From NCBI GenBank assembly GCA_039881145.1, contig JAYKKI010000006.1:10362501-10426500 (forward strand): a DNA stretch of 64,000 nucleotides, read 5' to 3'. Made by a program: the position numbers and the translations under genes. The notes under the pieces were generated by a model that worked only from the letters and a program-made list of their open reading frames with translations, did no database searches and had not been told where the DNA came from. Every line of letters begins with the position of its first letter. Positions within the stretch are counted from its first letter, which is position 1. This stretch comes from Druceiella hillmani. Its lineage: Eukaryota; Arthropoda; Insecta; Lepidoptera; Hepialidae. Shown here one piece after another: positions 39,717 to 50,561 of the stretch.

Positions 39717-40975
39717 AATGTCTATACGAATTGACCAAATTTATTATATTCGAAACTTCTAAATGAATGCCTAGTAAGTATTTTGAATTTTTGGTCAACT
39801 TCAAGTACAAGCACAACGTAGGATGTCTTCTTAAATTTTCTATGCGGATTGACCAAAGTTATTTTATTCGAAACTTCTAAATGAATGCCTAGTAAGTATT
39901 TTGAATTTTTGGTCAACTTCAAGTACAAGCACAACGTAGGATGTCTTCTTAAATTTTCTATGCGAATTGACCAAAGTTATTTTATTCGAAACTTCTAAAT
40001 GAATGCCTAGTAAGTATTTTGAATTTTTGGTCAACTTCAAGTACAAGCACAACGTAGGATGTCTTCTTAAATTTTCTATGCGAATTGACCAAAGTTATTT
40101 TATTCGAAACTTCTAAATGAATGCCTAGTAAGTATTTTGAATTTTTGGTCAACTTCCAGTACAAGCACAACGTAGGATTCTTCTTAAATTTTCTATGCGA
40201 ATTGACCAAAGTTATTTTATTCGAAACTTCTAAATGAATGCCTAGTAAGTATTTTGAATTTTTGGTCAACTTCAAGTACAAGCACAACGTAGGATGTCTT
40301 CTTAAATTTTCTATGCGAATTGACCAAAGTTATTTTATTCGAAACTTCTAAATGAATGCCTAGTAAGTATTTTGAATTTTTGGTCAAGTTCAAGTACAAG
40401 CACAACGTAGGATTCTTCTTAAATTTTCTATGCGGATTGACCAAAGTTATTTTATTCGAAACTTCTAAATGAATGCCTAGTAAGTATTTTGAATTTTTGG
40501 TCAAGTTCAAGTACAAGCACAACGTAGGATTCTTCTTAAATTTTCTATGCGAATTGACCAAAGTTATTTTATTCGAAACTTCTAAATGAATGCCTAGTAA
40601 GTATTTTGAATTTTTGGTCAAGTTCAAGTACAAGCACAACGTAGAATATCTTCTTAAATTTTCTGTGCGAATTGACCAAAGTTATTTTATTCGAAACTTC
40701 TAAATGAATGCCTAGTAAGTATTTTGAATTTTTGGTCAAGTTCAAGTACAAGCACAACGTAGAATATCTTCTTAAATTTTCTGTGCGAATTGACCAAAGT
40801 TATTTTATTCGAAACTTCTAAATGAATGCCTAGTAAGTATTTTGAATTTTTGGTCAAGTTCAAGTACAAGCACAACGTAGAATATCTTCTTAAATTTTCT
40901 GTGCGAATTGACCAAAGTTATTTTATTCGAAACTTCTAAATGAATGCCTAGTAAGTATTTTGAATTTCGCACATT
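39717..40975. repeat. 118-bp minisatellite, about 10.7 copies
   Basis: Head-to-tail units of 118 or 117 bp, each with 'aaatgaatgcctagtaagta' and 'caagcacaacgtag'. Variants are grouped. Left units have 'gtaggatgtc' and 'gtcaacttc'; middle units have a 1-bp shorter junction (gtaggattc) or 'gtcaagttc'; right units have 'gtagaatatc' and 'tctgtgcg'. This block pattern is what stepwise local unit amplification leaves. Open minus-strand frames of up to 140 codons arise because 117 is divisible by three; they are not genes. Confidence 0.97.
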
Positions 40976-41282
40976 TTTCCAATCCACAGATACAACATTT
41001 CAGGAGGAGGGAAGAATTAACGTCGATTTAAAGCTTACTATTTGGCAAACAGTGCTTCAAAATAAAAAATAGTGAATGAAACCTCAATTAGATAATAATT
41101 TCATTTTAAAATTTCAATTCCATGATACCCAACTCAAAAAACAAGTGCAATTTTGTTATATGTGAAAAAAATTAAAGCATATAAAGGTTGTCTCAAAAAT
41201 AATTTCTTTTGAAAGTATCTACCGTCCCTTGACTTTTTCTCCCCAATCCTGTCCCTCCCTTTGTTCTTGTCAACATATAGTA

Positions 41283-41283
41283 C

Positions 41284-41340
<57 letters not shown>

Positions 41341-41421
41341 ATATATATATATATATATATATATAAATATATATATGTATATGTATATATATAGATATAT
41401 ATATATATATATATATATAAA
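41283..41421. repeat. (TA)n microsatellite, interrupted
   Basis: About 139 bases of TA with a few substitutions (tatctat, ataaat, atgtat, atagat), in lipase intron 3. Confidence 0.95.
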
Positions 41422-42031
41422 ACAGTTCTCATTTTTTTTCTTTTCTTTTTAATATTTTTAATCAATTACTTATTATTTGTCAGCATGACAATTCATTTGT
41501 CATTGTTTTAACACTTTTTTTTTATTTTTATTTTACAACTATACTCGTATTCATATTCGGTCGCCGTTTTCTATAAAATAATATTACATTTTATTACTAG
41601 GTACTTAAGGTGAATGGGAGAGATTGCTCTTATAGCTGCAAATCCATCTTAGGTGTTCATACATTAAAAACAACAAAGAAATGCAAATTATTGAATTTAA
41701 AAAATGTAAAACAAATTTAGGATAGGGAAAATTTTTCATACGATTTTAATTCTGCTTAACATTTTTTTTTACTTTGACTAAATTTTAAGTCCAGAATATT
41801 TTAACATTTATTCTGTTCTGCCTTAACATATATCCTGTACTCCGAATTTGTATCTCGGGTCTCTGCATGAAATTAATAAGAAAAGAAATTTCTTTTCTTT
41901 TCTAAAAAAAATCTGAAATTCTAGACATCAGATCATAAAAATTTGTTCCCATCTTATAAAATATGGAGTGTTAAGAAAGATTATCTGAAGAAAGACATAA
42001 TTTCAATCCTTACTTTCTTTGTTTATTCCAG

Positions 42032-42710
42032 AGCTGCAAGAATATCGAGGGCTGTCGGGGAGAGAGTAGCAAAAATCCTCGCAAAACTCACGTACTACGG
42101 ATTAAATCCAAAAAAATTGGAAATTGTTGGCCTGAGTTTAGGAGGACAGACTTCCAGCTTCATCGGTAAAAAGTTTCAGGTTCACGCCTCTACAAAGATA
42201 TCTAGACTCACTGCCTTGGATCCGGCTGGACCTTGTTTTCGTAATTTGCCACCAAATCTAAGACTCAACTCAGGAGATGCGGACTTCGTTGATGTAATAC
42301 ACACAAACATAGACGGATTCGGAGCTGCCGGGGCCTGGGGCCACGTAGACTTTTACGTGAACGGGGGCGAATATCAAGTAGCGTCTATTCCTGAACTCCC
42401 CTGTGCGACGATATGTAGTCACTTAAGAGCCTTGTTACTCTGGCTTGACGCTTTGAAAACCCCCAATACGTTAATCGCTATTAAATGCGACTCGATACAG
42501 GATGCGAGATACTCCAATTGTTACCAGAGAATTCCTCTCGAAATCAATGTTGTGGGATTATCGACCCTGAAAAATGTGACCGGAATTTTTTATTTAAGCA
42601 CTTCGAACCGAAGCCCTTACGGACTGGGTAAAAGTGGCTTGCGAAAGGGCTCGAATAGTTTTGATAGGCAGATTCAAAAACATAACAGAGGTCCTGACAT
42701 AGATTGGTGA
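42032..42710 (+). CDS. secreted lipase, exon 4 (catalytic core and C-terminus)
   Basis: Encodes residues 142-367 to TGA 42708-42710. Acceptor tttattccag precedes it. The protein belongs to the pancreatic lipase/vitellogenin family (alpha/beta hydrolase), which hydrolyses acyl esters of glycerolipids outside the cell. The nucleophile elbow is EIVGLSLGGQ (Ser177), the acid is Asp205 in TALDPAGPCF, and the base is His272 in CATICSHLRA. The conserved HTNIDGFG and HVDFYVNGGEY strands lie between them, and Cys pairs (C210, C266, C270 and others) suit a secreted enzyme. The elbow has Leu where many members have His (G-H-S-L-G); insect members vary here. Total length of 367 residues fits insect lipases that lack the C-terminal PLAT domain. 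No frameshift or stop is seen, so it appears functional. The substrate (triglyceride or phospholipid) cannot be read from the sequence. Confidence 0.96.
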
Positions 42711-42829
42711 ATTTAATATACTATGTGGCCATAAGTGATGTATTTATACTGAAAGTGTAGTGATAGTAATAAGTAAATATAGAAATAATTGTTATTTGTC
42801 GGTGTACAATTCAATGATGAATTCAGGAT

Positions 42830-42835
42830 AATAAA
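42830..42835 (+). terminator. lipase polyadenylation signal
   Basis: AATAAA 120 bases after the stop codon, followed by a T-rich stretch. A second AATAAA lies at 42880-42885. Confidence 0.6.
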
Positions 42836-43354
42836 GTTCCAGTTTTATATTTGTTATATTCTTCTATCAATACTAGTAAAATAAAGCAAAACATGTAAAA
42901 TGACGTAAAATGTTAGGTAAATTACCTGAAGAATATTTATTTTTTTTTGTTCATCGATCGTCTGAATATATATTATGAAACTTTCCTAAAATTATTTGCG
43001 AGAATTCAGTGCATATATTTATAACTTCATGTCATTTCATCTTATCTCTTTTATTGTCACCGTTTGCTCGATCACTGTCTTTGTTAAAGTTCAGTACCTA
43101 AATATTTCAATTGATTTTTGTAACAATTCAAAAGTTTCCAAATCGCCTTAATATTTTAATACCTCTAATTTATACAAAACCATAGAACGATACATAATTT
43201 GTTACCATATCAAAAAAAAACTAAATTAAAATATAACCAGGCATCAATTAAAGAATGTATTTTCTAATATTACAGGATATCAAATGGTAAAATTAGAAAT
43301 ATTTTATTGCAAAATGACTTCATTGTATTGTAATATTCATATATAAATAAAAAC

Positions 43355-43800
43355 TATTTGCGTAATAAAAATAATTACTAGTAAACATTGGCATAATTAA
43401 TCTTTCTATTTACCAAAGAGTATCGCAAACAACGATATATAGTTAGTACGTAAATTTACACGGACGAGTTTGATTGCCTTCCTCCATGAAAAAATATCAA
43501 AATCGCAATTACGTTTTTTTCAAATTTCTCCCGATAAAATTTTTATGCAATAAAATAATTACAAATACTGGCAGAGTTATATGATTTTATTCAGTAATGG
43601 GTACCGCAAATAATGGCACTCGTGCCTATTGTTACATGAAGATTCACGTAGATGAGCGTGATTATGCACCTCTATTCATACTCAAAAAATATCGAAAATA
43701 TTGTAGGAGATCTCTCAAATGCGCTTCAATAAATAAAAAAAAAATTGTTTATGCAAATTGCAATTACAGGTAATACTCTACCCGTCCTGTAATTTGCGAC
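43355..43800. repeat. diverged ~195-bp tandem duplication
   Basis: Two, perhaps two and a half, degenerate units. Unit 1 runs from 'aataattactagtaaaca' and unit 2 from 'aataattacaaatactgg' (43553). Both continue with a 'accaaagagtatcgcaaa' / 'atgggtaccgcaaat' segment, 'acacggacgag' / 'cacgtagatgag', and 'aaaaaatatc'. Non-coding. Confidence 0.5.
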
Positions 43801-44459
43801 AAACTTCTCAAGCTGCAAGTTGAATGTGGCACTCATGTATGTGTCTGTGTATGCGAAGTGGGAAAGAAACGTCGACTTGAAACCGACTTTATGAAATCTC
43901 CAACAGCAGTAATATTTTCCAAACTTATTTATGTTCTCGAAATAATATTATACTGCTAAGGTTATAAAAAAGTATTCGTATTGTTATCATTTGTGGTTTT
44001 CGAGATGTCCTCACTTTGTATACTTTTTTTACTTATTTGTCTGCTTCAGAAATATGATTATGGAATTGCTTGGTACTACTTGGACTAGTTAGGATTGTAT
44101 CAATTTACATTACGATGTTTTGTATTGTCTTCATTTTTGTTTGTCTTTAAATAATTTATATATGTGATACATGCATATATTCAACGCTTTTGGTGAATAT
44201 ATAAGTTACGCCTGGAGTTGAAATAAATGGATAAATATTTTTTTAATATTATTTTTCACCAAATAAATGTATAGATGCACTCAGTTACCAAACAGCAATG
44301 ATCATCTAATACTAAAATATAAGATTATTTCGGTACAGACAGTCAAGAAATAGAACTCAAAAAATAGAAAAAATAGACAATTTCAATTAATAATAAAATA
44401 AAACACAATTTACGTTAGAACAATCGTATAGCAGAACTGAAGCACGCGGTAAACGATGG

Positions 44460-44715
44460 CTACCCCCGAATCATGCAACATTTCAGTCGACCATAACTCA
44501 CGAGCCGACGCTCGACATAGCACACCACCATCCAGTGAGACACCGTAGCACTTGAAACAGCACCGCAAATCACCGCAATTTCACTATTGTCATTCTGAAG
44601 AGACTGGTCACGTCTTTGCTTTTGGCAGATTTGAGACAGTAACCTGCGCTTCGAACTCCGCTGCAACTGATGTAAATAGTCATCGCACTAGAAAAACAGG
44701 ACGTTCGAACAAATT
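44460..44715 (-). pseudogene. possible Tc1-like transposase trace
   Basis: Locally GC-richer than its flanks. The minus strand has short pieces such as ITSVAAEFEAQVTVS and VSSATVSHWMVVCYVERRL. They are vaguely like the second helix-turn-helix of Tc1-family transposases, but no catalytic region or inverted termini are seen. The plus strand is also partly open, so even the strand is uncertain. Confidence 0.18.
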
Positions 44716-44745
44716 AGCAACATATACAAAAAAAATATAAACGAC

Positions 44746-44956
44746 AAAGAAACATGTATGCTCATCAAGAACCGCCCTATCTCAGTTTTTCAAAGAAAGC
44801 GAGGAAAGACAATTCGAAAAGTTAATTTACGAATTCATATTAGCCAACCAGGGGCTCAACCAGCTTCTGCGCAGGATGAGGAGTCTCGTTAACGATCTAA
44901 TCCTCGACAAGACACACAGTACAAGAAGTACTATTTTTATCTCACTGTACTATTTT
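44746..44956 (+). other. unassigned open frame with protein-like composition
   Basis: One frame reads KKHVCSSRTALSQFFKESEE, then RQFEKLIYEFILANQGLNQL and LRRMRSLVNDLILDKTHSTR before a stop at about 44956. Its amphipathic, helix-like composition contrasts with the Asn/Ile/Tyr-rich noise around it. There is no ATG in good context and no recognised family. It could be an exon, since ctatctcag (about 44780-44788) could act as an acceptor, or a transposon remnant. Confidence 0.25.
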
Positions 44957-45244
44957 TATTACTAAAGAAAGTACAGTGAGAGTGCCTTATTTATAAGAGA
45001 TAAGGCATTCACTTTACGCAAACACCGTAGATGATAGAGCAAAAAAAACTTAACTATCGCCTTAGCAGAGCATGCAATGTTGTATAAAATGCTATATTGT
45101 CCGCTAGATGGCCAGTTTATCATTGTCGCCTTGACCGCAGACTCGAATAAAAGCGACCTATATATTTTATAATTATTTAACTGTGCAGTCATCTTTACTA
45201 CCTATGTTAGTTATAATAAATGGTAAAAATTATAATCATCAATA

Positions 45245-45291
45245 TTGTCAGCCCGTCAATAATACTTCTAATATTATTGACGGGCTGACAA
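45245..45291. repeat. perfect 20-bp inverted repeat
   Basis: Arms 45245-45264 (ttgtcagcccgtcaataata) and 45272-45291 are exact reverse complements with a 7-base loop. The longest perfect simple hairpin noticed in the window. Confidence 0.95.
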
Positions 45292-45799
45292 CAAACATTC
45301 AATATACGTAATATGTAATGTAGTATTTTAATAACTCAGCTAGATTACACTCGCAAGATTCTCTTGTTTGAACTTACTCAAAATTTAATGAATTATAGTA
45401 ATAAAATATGTCTACAAAAAAGTCTGAGACAGCTAAGTCTTTCTGCTAAGGGTGAAAAATATACGCGCCCAAGTTATAAATCTGTCGAGAATCGCTTTAA
45501 TGGGTAAAATTAAATCCTTACCAAAATAAATAAATTCATCGTTTAATTCTTTTTAATTGTATAAATCTTTTCCTTCACCCTAAATAATTATGATAAGCAG
45601 TTTAGATTTACACTAACATGTAATTGTATAAACGCACCCAAAACTTATTTACAATTTAACATAACGATATGGTAGTCACGTTCTATGTAAGAAATTAATT
45701 AGCAATAAGTATTTAATTAATTTTAAGGAGATAGCAATATAAATTCCAATTAAAGAAAAACTTCGTTTAGTTTCCATATCATTCCTAAAAGGAAATCTA

Positions 45800-47015
45800 A
45801 CTTTCTAAAATTACCCAGACGTAATTTAGAAGCTAGCTCCGCTAGAATGCGCCATCTTGTCACCAAAAAGATAAAAATCATCGCACGGCTTACTATAGGG
45901 ACTCTAGCATCGAAGACTCTCAACGTCTAGCCAGCCAAAATATAAAAACTTCACAGGCTTTCACAAGGAAACCAAGCACCGAACGCTTATAGTAACTTGT
46001 CAGGCAAAATATAAAAACATCACATATTCGCGCTAAGGAATTTAGCGCCGACCACTCATAGGATCTCACCAACCAAAATATGAGAACCTCAAAGATTCGC
46101 GCTAAAGGAAATTGCATCGATCACTCGCAGCGGTTTCCAGCCCTAATATAAGAACATCAGAGGCTCACTCTAGGGAATCTTGCAAACTCTTGCAGCGTTT
46201 TGCCAGCCAAAATCTGAGAACCTAAAAAGTTCGCCCTAAGGAAACTTGAATCGATCATTCGCAGCATCGATCATTCGATCATACCAGCCAAATATAAGAA
46301 CATTACAGGCACGCACTATCTAGCACCAAACGTTCGCGGTGACTCGGTAGCCAAAATAGGAGAATCTCAAAAATTCGCGCTGAGAAAACTTGTATCGAAC
46401 TTTCGCGGCCGTTTACCAGACAAAATATAGGAACATCACAGGCACGCGCTAGGGAATCTAAAACCAAACGCTCGCAGTGCCTCACCAGCTGAAATATGTA
46501 AACCTCGCCGATTCGTTCTAAGGAAATTTACATCGATCGCTCGCAGCGGTTTGCAGCTAAAATATAAGAATATCACAAGCTTGCTCTAGGGAGTCTAATA
46601 CCAAATACTCGCAATGCAGTGAACCTCATAGATTAGCGCTGAGGAAAATTGCATCGATTACTCGTAACGGCTTGCCAGCTAAAATATAAAAACACCACAG
46701 ATTTCTATTAGGAAATCTAGAATCGAACGCTGACAGTGCCTCGCCAGCTGAAATATAAGACAGGTTTGCAATAAGGAAACTTAGATCTTCGCTCGCGGCG
46801 GTTTACCAGCCAAAATACAAGAATATCGCAGGTTCGCACTAGGAAATCTAGCATCAATTGCACGCGGAGGCTTCTCAGCTATAATACAAGAACTTCACTA
46901 ACCTACGCTAAGAAATTTAGCACCAAATGCTTACGTGGACTTGCTAAACCGAACGGATCTGAAATTCTTGTTAAAGTCTAGCGCTGAACGCTCACGGCGG
47001 TTTGTTATAAAGAGA
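45800..47015. repeat. ~68-bp minisatellite with alternating unit types
   Basis: About 17 degenerate units of 56-82 bp, most 66-70 bp, marked by 'ccagccaaaatata'. Two types alternate. Type A carries agaacatcacaggc, cgctagggaatctagc and accaaacgctcgcagtg. Type B carries gagaacctcaaagattcg, cgctaaggaaacttgc and atcgatcactcgcagcgg. The true period over much of the array is therefore about 137 bp. It is clearly more GC- and CpG-rich than its surroundings. One unit has an internal duplication (gcatcgatcattc at about 46263-46277) and one A unit is truncated at 46616. Confidence 0.9.
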
Positions 47016-47019
47016 CCAC

Positions 47020-47975
47020 GATCATCCATATCTAGAAAATGATCCATTATCCAACTGACAATGATCTATTATCGTGCATTTTTTAATAAGGTATGGAGGT
47101 ATAATGCTCTGTTTTATATAATTTTCTATTTCAGATAGCGCAACCGAAATATGCGAAAGGAACTTTATGCATAATTTTATGCTTGAAGAACACATATACC
47201 ATTTGACTAGCAGCTTACTTCAATCATCAGACCAACCTTTATTTATATTATACTATATATTGTTTCAGCTTTAATCACTTTAAATCAGTAATACGGCCAG
47301 AATTGCCATATGTAAAATCGCCTTTCCGGGACATTTCTACTATAGGCGTAGACTTTAAAATAAAGTTAAAAGTAAAACTTCCCTAAAATAACATTGCTTA
47401 TTCTTTTTATTTCTACTATACTGTAAAAATCAACATATTATACAACGAAACATTCAGATTAATAAAAAGGAATAAAAACTCTTGTACTACCAAATTTAAA
47501 GCAAAATTTGTCTATACAAATTATTAAAAGCTAATATTAATATTTAACAAAAGACGTTTGTAAAGATATACTTCTCTTTCGATGATTAATCTTATCTATT
47601 ATAATTATAGTTAGGAGCTTAAGTTATGTAGTTAGACAATACTAATATTTAATTTATCATGTTTTTGTCTTGATTTAATGATGAATCAAATTATTGCCAT
47701 CGGGATTATTTAATAGCAACTTTTAAATTCTGGAGCAAAACTCTTTGCAATTTATTCGAATTTGAAATTATGTCTTGATTAGATCAGTAATCATCCGGTT
47801 CCAGTTTTACATTGATCAAGCTAATAATATAGCAATGCGACCACGGCATGTTTAAATTCGGAAAAAATGCCAATAAAGACAATTTTTAAGAAATACCGCA
47901 TTTTCATACATTTCCAGTGACAAAAACCTCTCAAGTACGAATGGAACTCAAACTACGCGGGTTCAATACATATTT
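47020..47975. other. AT-rich spacer, no recognised gene
   Basis: No exon, repeat boundary or RNA gene supported. Confidence 0.5.
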
Positions 47976-47979
47976 GGGC

Positions 47980-49330
47980 ACTTGAAACATTTAAGGGTAA
48001 ATAGTATTTCTATTAAACTATTTACAAATATTAATTTTTCCCAACTTAAATATATTACTTAATATATTTTTAACTGGCGTAAAATATGTTTCAAAAAATT
48101 GCAAAAGATCTATTATAATCGTTGTAGTTACACTTTAAGTTCCTAGCCAGATTTTATCAAAGCTCTTTTCACCATAATTTTTCATTCAGTAGTTTTGGAA
48201 ATATTGGAGGGAGAATGCTGTTTTTCGGACATTTTGTGGAATATCTTTCTAAATAGGCAATTTAATATTATAATTTTTTTTTAATTTCTCATTATAAGCC
48301 ACTTGGAATAATATCCCACAATATGATACATAAAATTTAAAAAAACTTGAGACTTTTATTTGGCCCCTCTTTTATTTATATATGAATATTTTTATAAATA
48401 TTATCTAATGAAAAATATGTGAGTTAATAATATGTATTACTATACCAAATTTCAAGTTTAATATTCCAAAACACCATTTCATAAGTGCATCTTTTATTCA
48501 ACGCAGAAGCGATCTAGTTTCCACATATCTCTGTTATCTGACGTCGAACACTCAGCCACCGTGTTGTAACCGCATTAGTGTATTCATTTATTAGCGTTAA
48601 TATTTTTAATTTACTTCATTAAATAACTGGCAAGCATAACGGTGAACAGCATACGTAATATAACGCAGATAAACGTAACTGTGTTAAAAGTGAAATGTTG
48701 CTATTTAATATATATTTTTTTCATAATCTCTTTAATTAATATTTAACTACGTTTTAAGAGTGACGAAATTGATATAGTGGAATATTTATATTATCATTTT
48801 TAATTGAACTTTTCCAAATTTATTATTCGGTAAAATAAAAACGAAAAATCGGGTTTTCCACTGTTGTGTGTATTACTTTTGTAAAATGAGTGAACTAAAT
48901 GTAATATTTTATTTATGTCAGTTTTTAGAGAATGCCTAAATACCAACATATAACAGTTAAAGTTGTATAATAATAGTTTGGGCCATATCTATATTATGAG
49001 ATAAAACTGTTCAAAATTGCAACTTCATTTAAATCGATACACGCAATTAATGCTTATAAATATACAGTTTTTTATAGTTTTAATTTATGAATTTTAGCTT
49101 ATGACAAGGTAGTTTATGAATAAATCACAATATACTTTATTTTTTTTTATGTGCTTTGGTTTATTGTTCAACGACCGGTTGCTAGCTTAATATAACGAAT
49201 GCATCTGATGTTGAAATCGGCAACAAATACAGTTCTGATATTACCAAAATAAATTCAATTTATTCTGTATTTACCAAAATAAATTCAATTTATTTTTTGT
49301 TATTTTCCTTTCAAACATTCATTTATCAAT
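47980..49330 (+). repeat. downstream copy of the lipase-upstream duplication (copy B)
   Basis: Collinear, diverged counterpart of 25710-29450 in the same orientation. Matching landmarks are 'atagtatttctattaaacta' (48001), 'ccagattttatcaa' (48147), 'ggtgaacagcatacgtaat' (48640), 'cagataaacgtaactgtgtt' (48668), 'catttaaatcgatacacgc' (49027) and the exon 1 relic. It is much shorter than copy A. No counterpart of lipase exons 2-4 is visible downstream within the window. Confidence 0.7.
49100..49270 (+). pseudogene. decayed copy of lipase exon 1
   Basis: Aligns with the signal-peptide exon at 29260. 'tttatgtgcttt' encodes the FMCF part of the signal core and 'gttgctagcttaatataac' aligns with ttactagctcaatataat. 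The CAA (Gln) after the predicted cleavage site has become TAA, a small insertion follows, and 'gcatctgatgttgaaatcgg' aligns with ASDVGIS. The donor gtaagt is replaced (ctgatattacc) and the ATG region is not preserved. The copy cannot be expressed as a lipase exon. Confidence 0.75.
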
Positions 49331-49808
49331 GTGTTATTAGAATCGATCATTTCTTATATTACGACAATGTTTAGGTTTGAATTTATCGAAGTCCATTGAA
49401 ACGATTGTCATATTTTCATTAGTAATAGTTTATTTATTACATTTAGACGGTAAAAAAAATTTTCATCTGTAAATATCCGCATTTATAAAAAGGTTTTCAG
49501 TGGTAAAGTTATAAAATATATGCAAGTTTTACATAATTTTGAAAAATCCGCGGTTAAAAATCCATATAGTACTAGGCCCGAGTGTAACAAGAATAAAAAT
49601 TATGCTGTTATATAGAGAAAATGAAAAAAAAATAAACTCCTCAGAAGATTTATCAAAATTCGCAATCAAATAATAGAGAAATCTTTTATTTTGTTTACGA
49701 AAAATTAGGTTATTTTTTGTAATAAATTGCAAATGTAATTTTTGCTTATTTATTTAAGCTCTGGTGAGACAAAACGAAATTAAGATTATGTGTCATTGTA
49801 TCCTCTAT

Positions 49809-49809
<1 letters not shown>

Positions 49810-49853
<44 letters not shown>

Positions 49854-49868
49854 TATTTATATATATAT
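49810..49868. repeat. (TA)n microsatellite
   Basis: About 59 bases of TA repeat with a gcatatt interruption near 49851. Confidence 0.95.
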
Positions 49869-50561
49869 ACATATCTTTTTAATCCCTGACTCAGATAATC
49901 TCGATAACAGCGAAAGATATTCATTTTGAAAGCAACAAAACTAGTGTCAAGGTCAGTTAACAATTTATTTTGAATTAATTTAGGCAATGGCTTCACATTA
50001 AAGAAAGCAAGCGAATTTTAATGTGTATATTTTTTTGGAATTGTTTCTAAAAAGTTATTATGTATTTCATTAGATTTTGTTTGTTTTTTTTCTCATTAAC
50101 AATTCTTGCTATTTTAAAAACATAACATATTCGCATTAATGAAGGTAACTTTTATTTTTTTTCTATTATGGTTACAAATCATTACAAATCATTTTATTTT
50201 TCGCTTTTTCCTATTTTTTTCTTATTTTCTATTCTTCCTTTTTATATTCTAAAAAATTTCAACTTTTTTAAAAAGTATATTTAATATCTATAGCGTCAGA
50301 CATAGTCTGGCTCGTTTACTTCAGTAGTAAAATAATGTTTCATAATTTGAGAAATATTTAATATTTATCCACAAATAAAACAATATTAGACCTGGAAAAT
50401 TGTACTAATTTTTGTGAATTTTCAATAGATAGAGAACGGTTTTAAACAGCAATTGTCAACAATCATAGGAATTTCTCAAAAATAATAAAAGTCTTTAATA
50501 AATACCTGTAAATTAAAATACCAGACCTATGAACTCGCTCTCTTTACTATGAATTTTGGAT

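Larger units (their letters stand above)
38253..42031. other. lipase intron 3
   Basis: AT-rich apart from the 118-bp minisatellite at 39717-40975 and the TA tract at 41283-41421. Open frames inside the minisatellite are repeat artefacts. The open frame that begins at 41943 crosses the acceptor at 42030-42031, so its first 30 codons are intronic. Confidence 0.7.

Noticed and set aside
40217..40639. 140-codon minus-strand open frame with repeated MCLYLNLTKNSKYLLGIHL units
   Set aside because: It lies wholly in the 118-bp minisatellite. It is open only where units happen to be 117 bp and shifts frame in 118-bp units, so it is a repeat artefact.
41943..42031. N-terminal part of the long lipase open frame as if coding
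   Set aside because: It precedes a good acceptor (tttattccag) and has no similarity to lipases. The exon 3 donor phase joins exactly at 42032, so this part is intronic.
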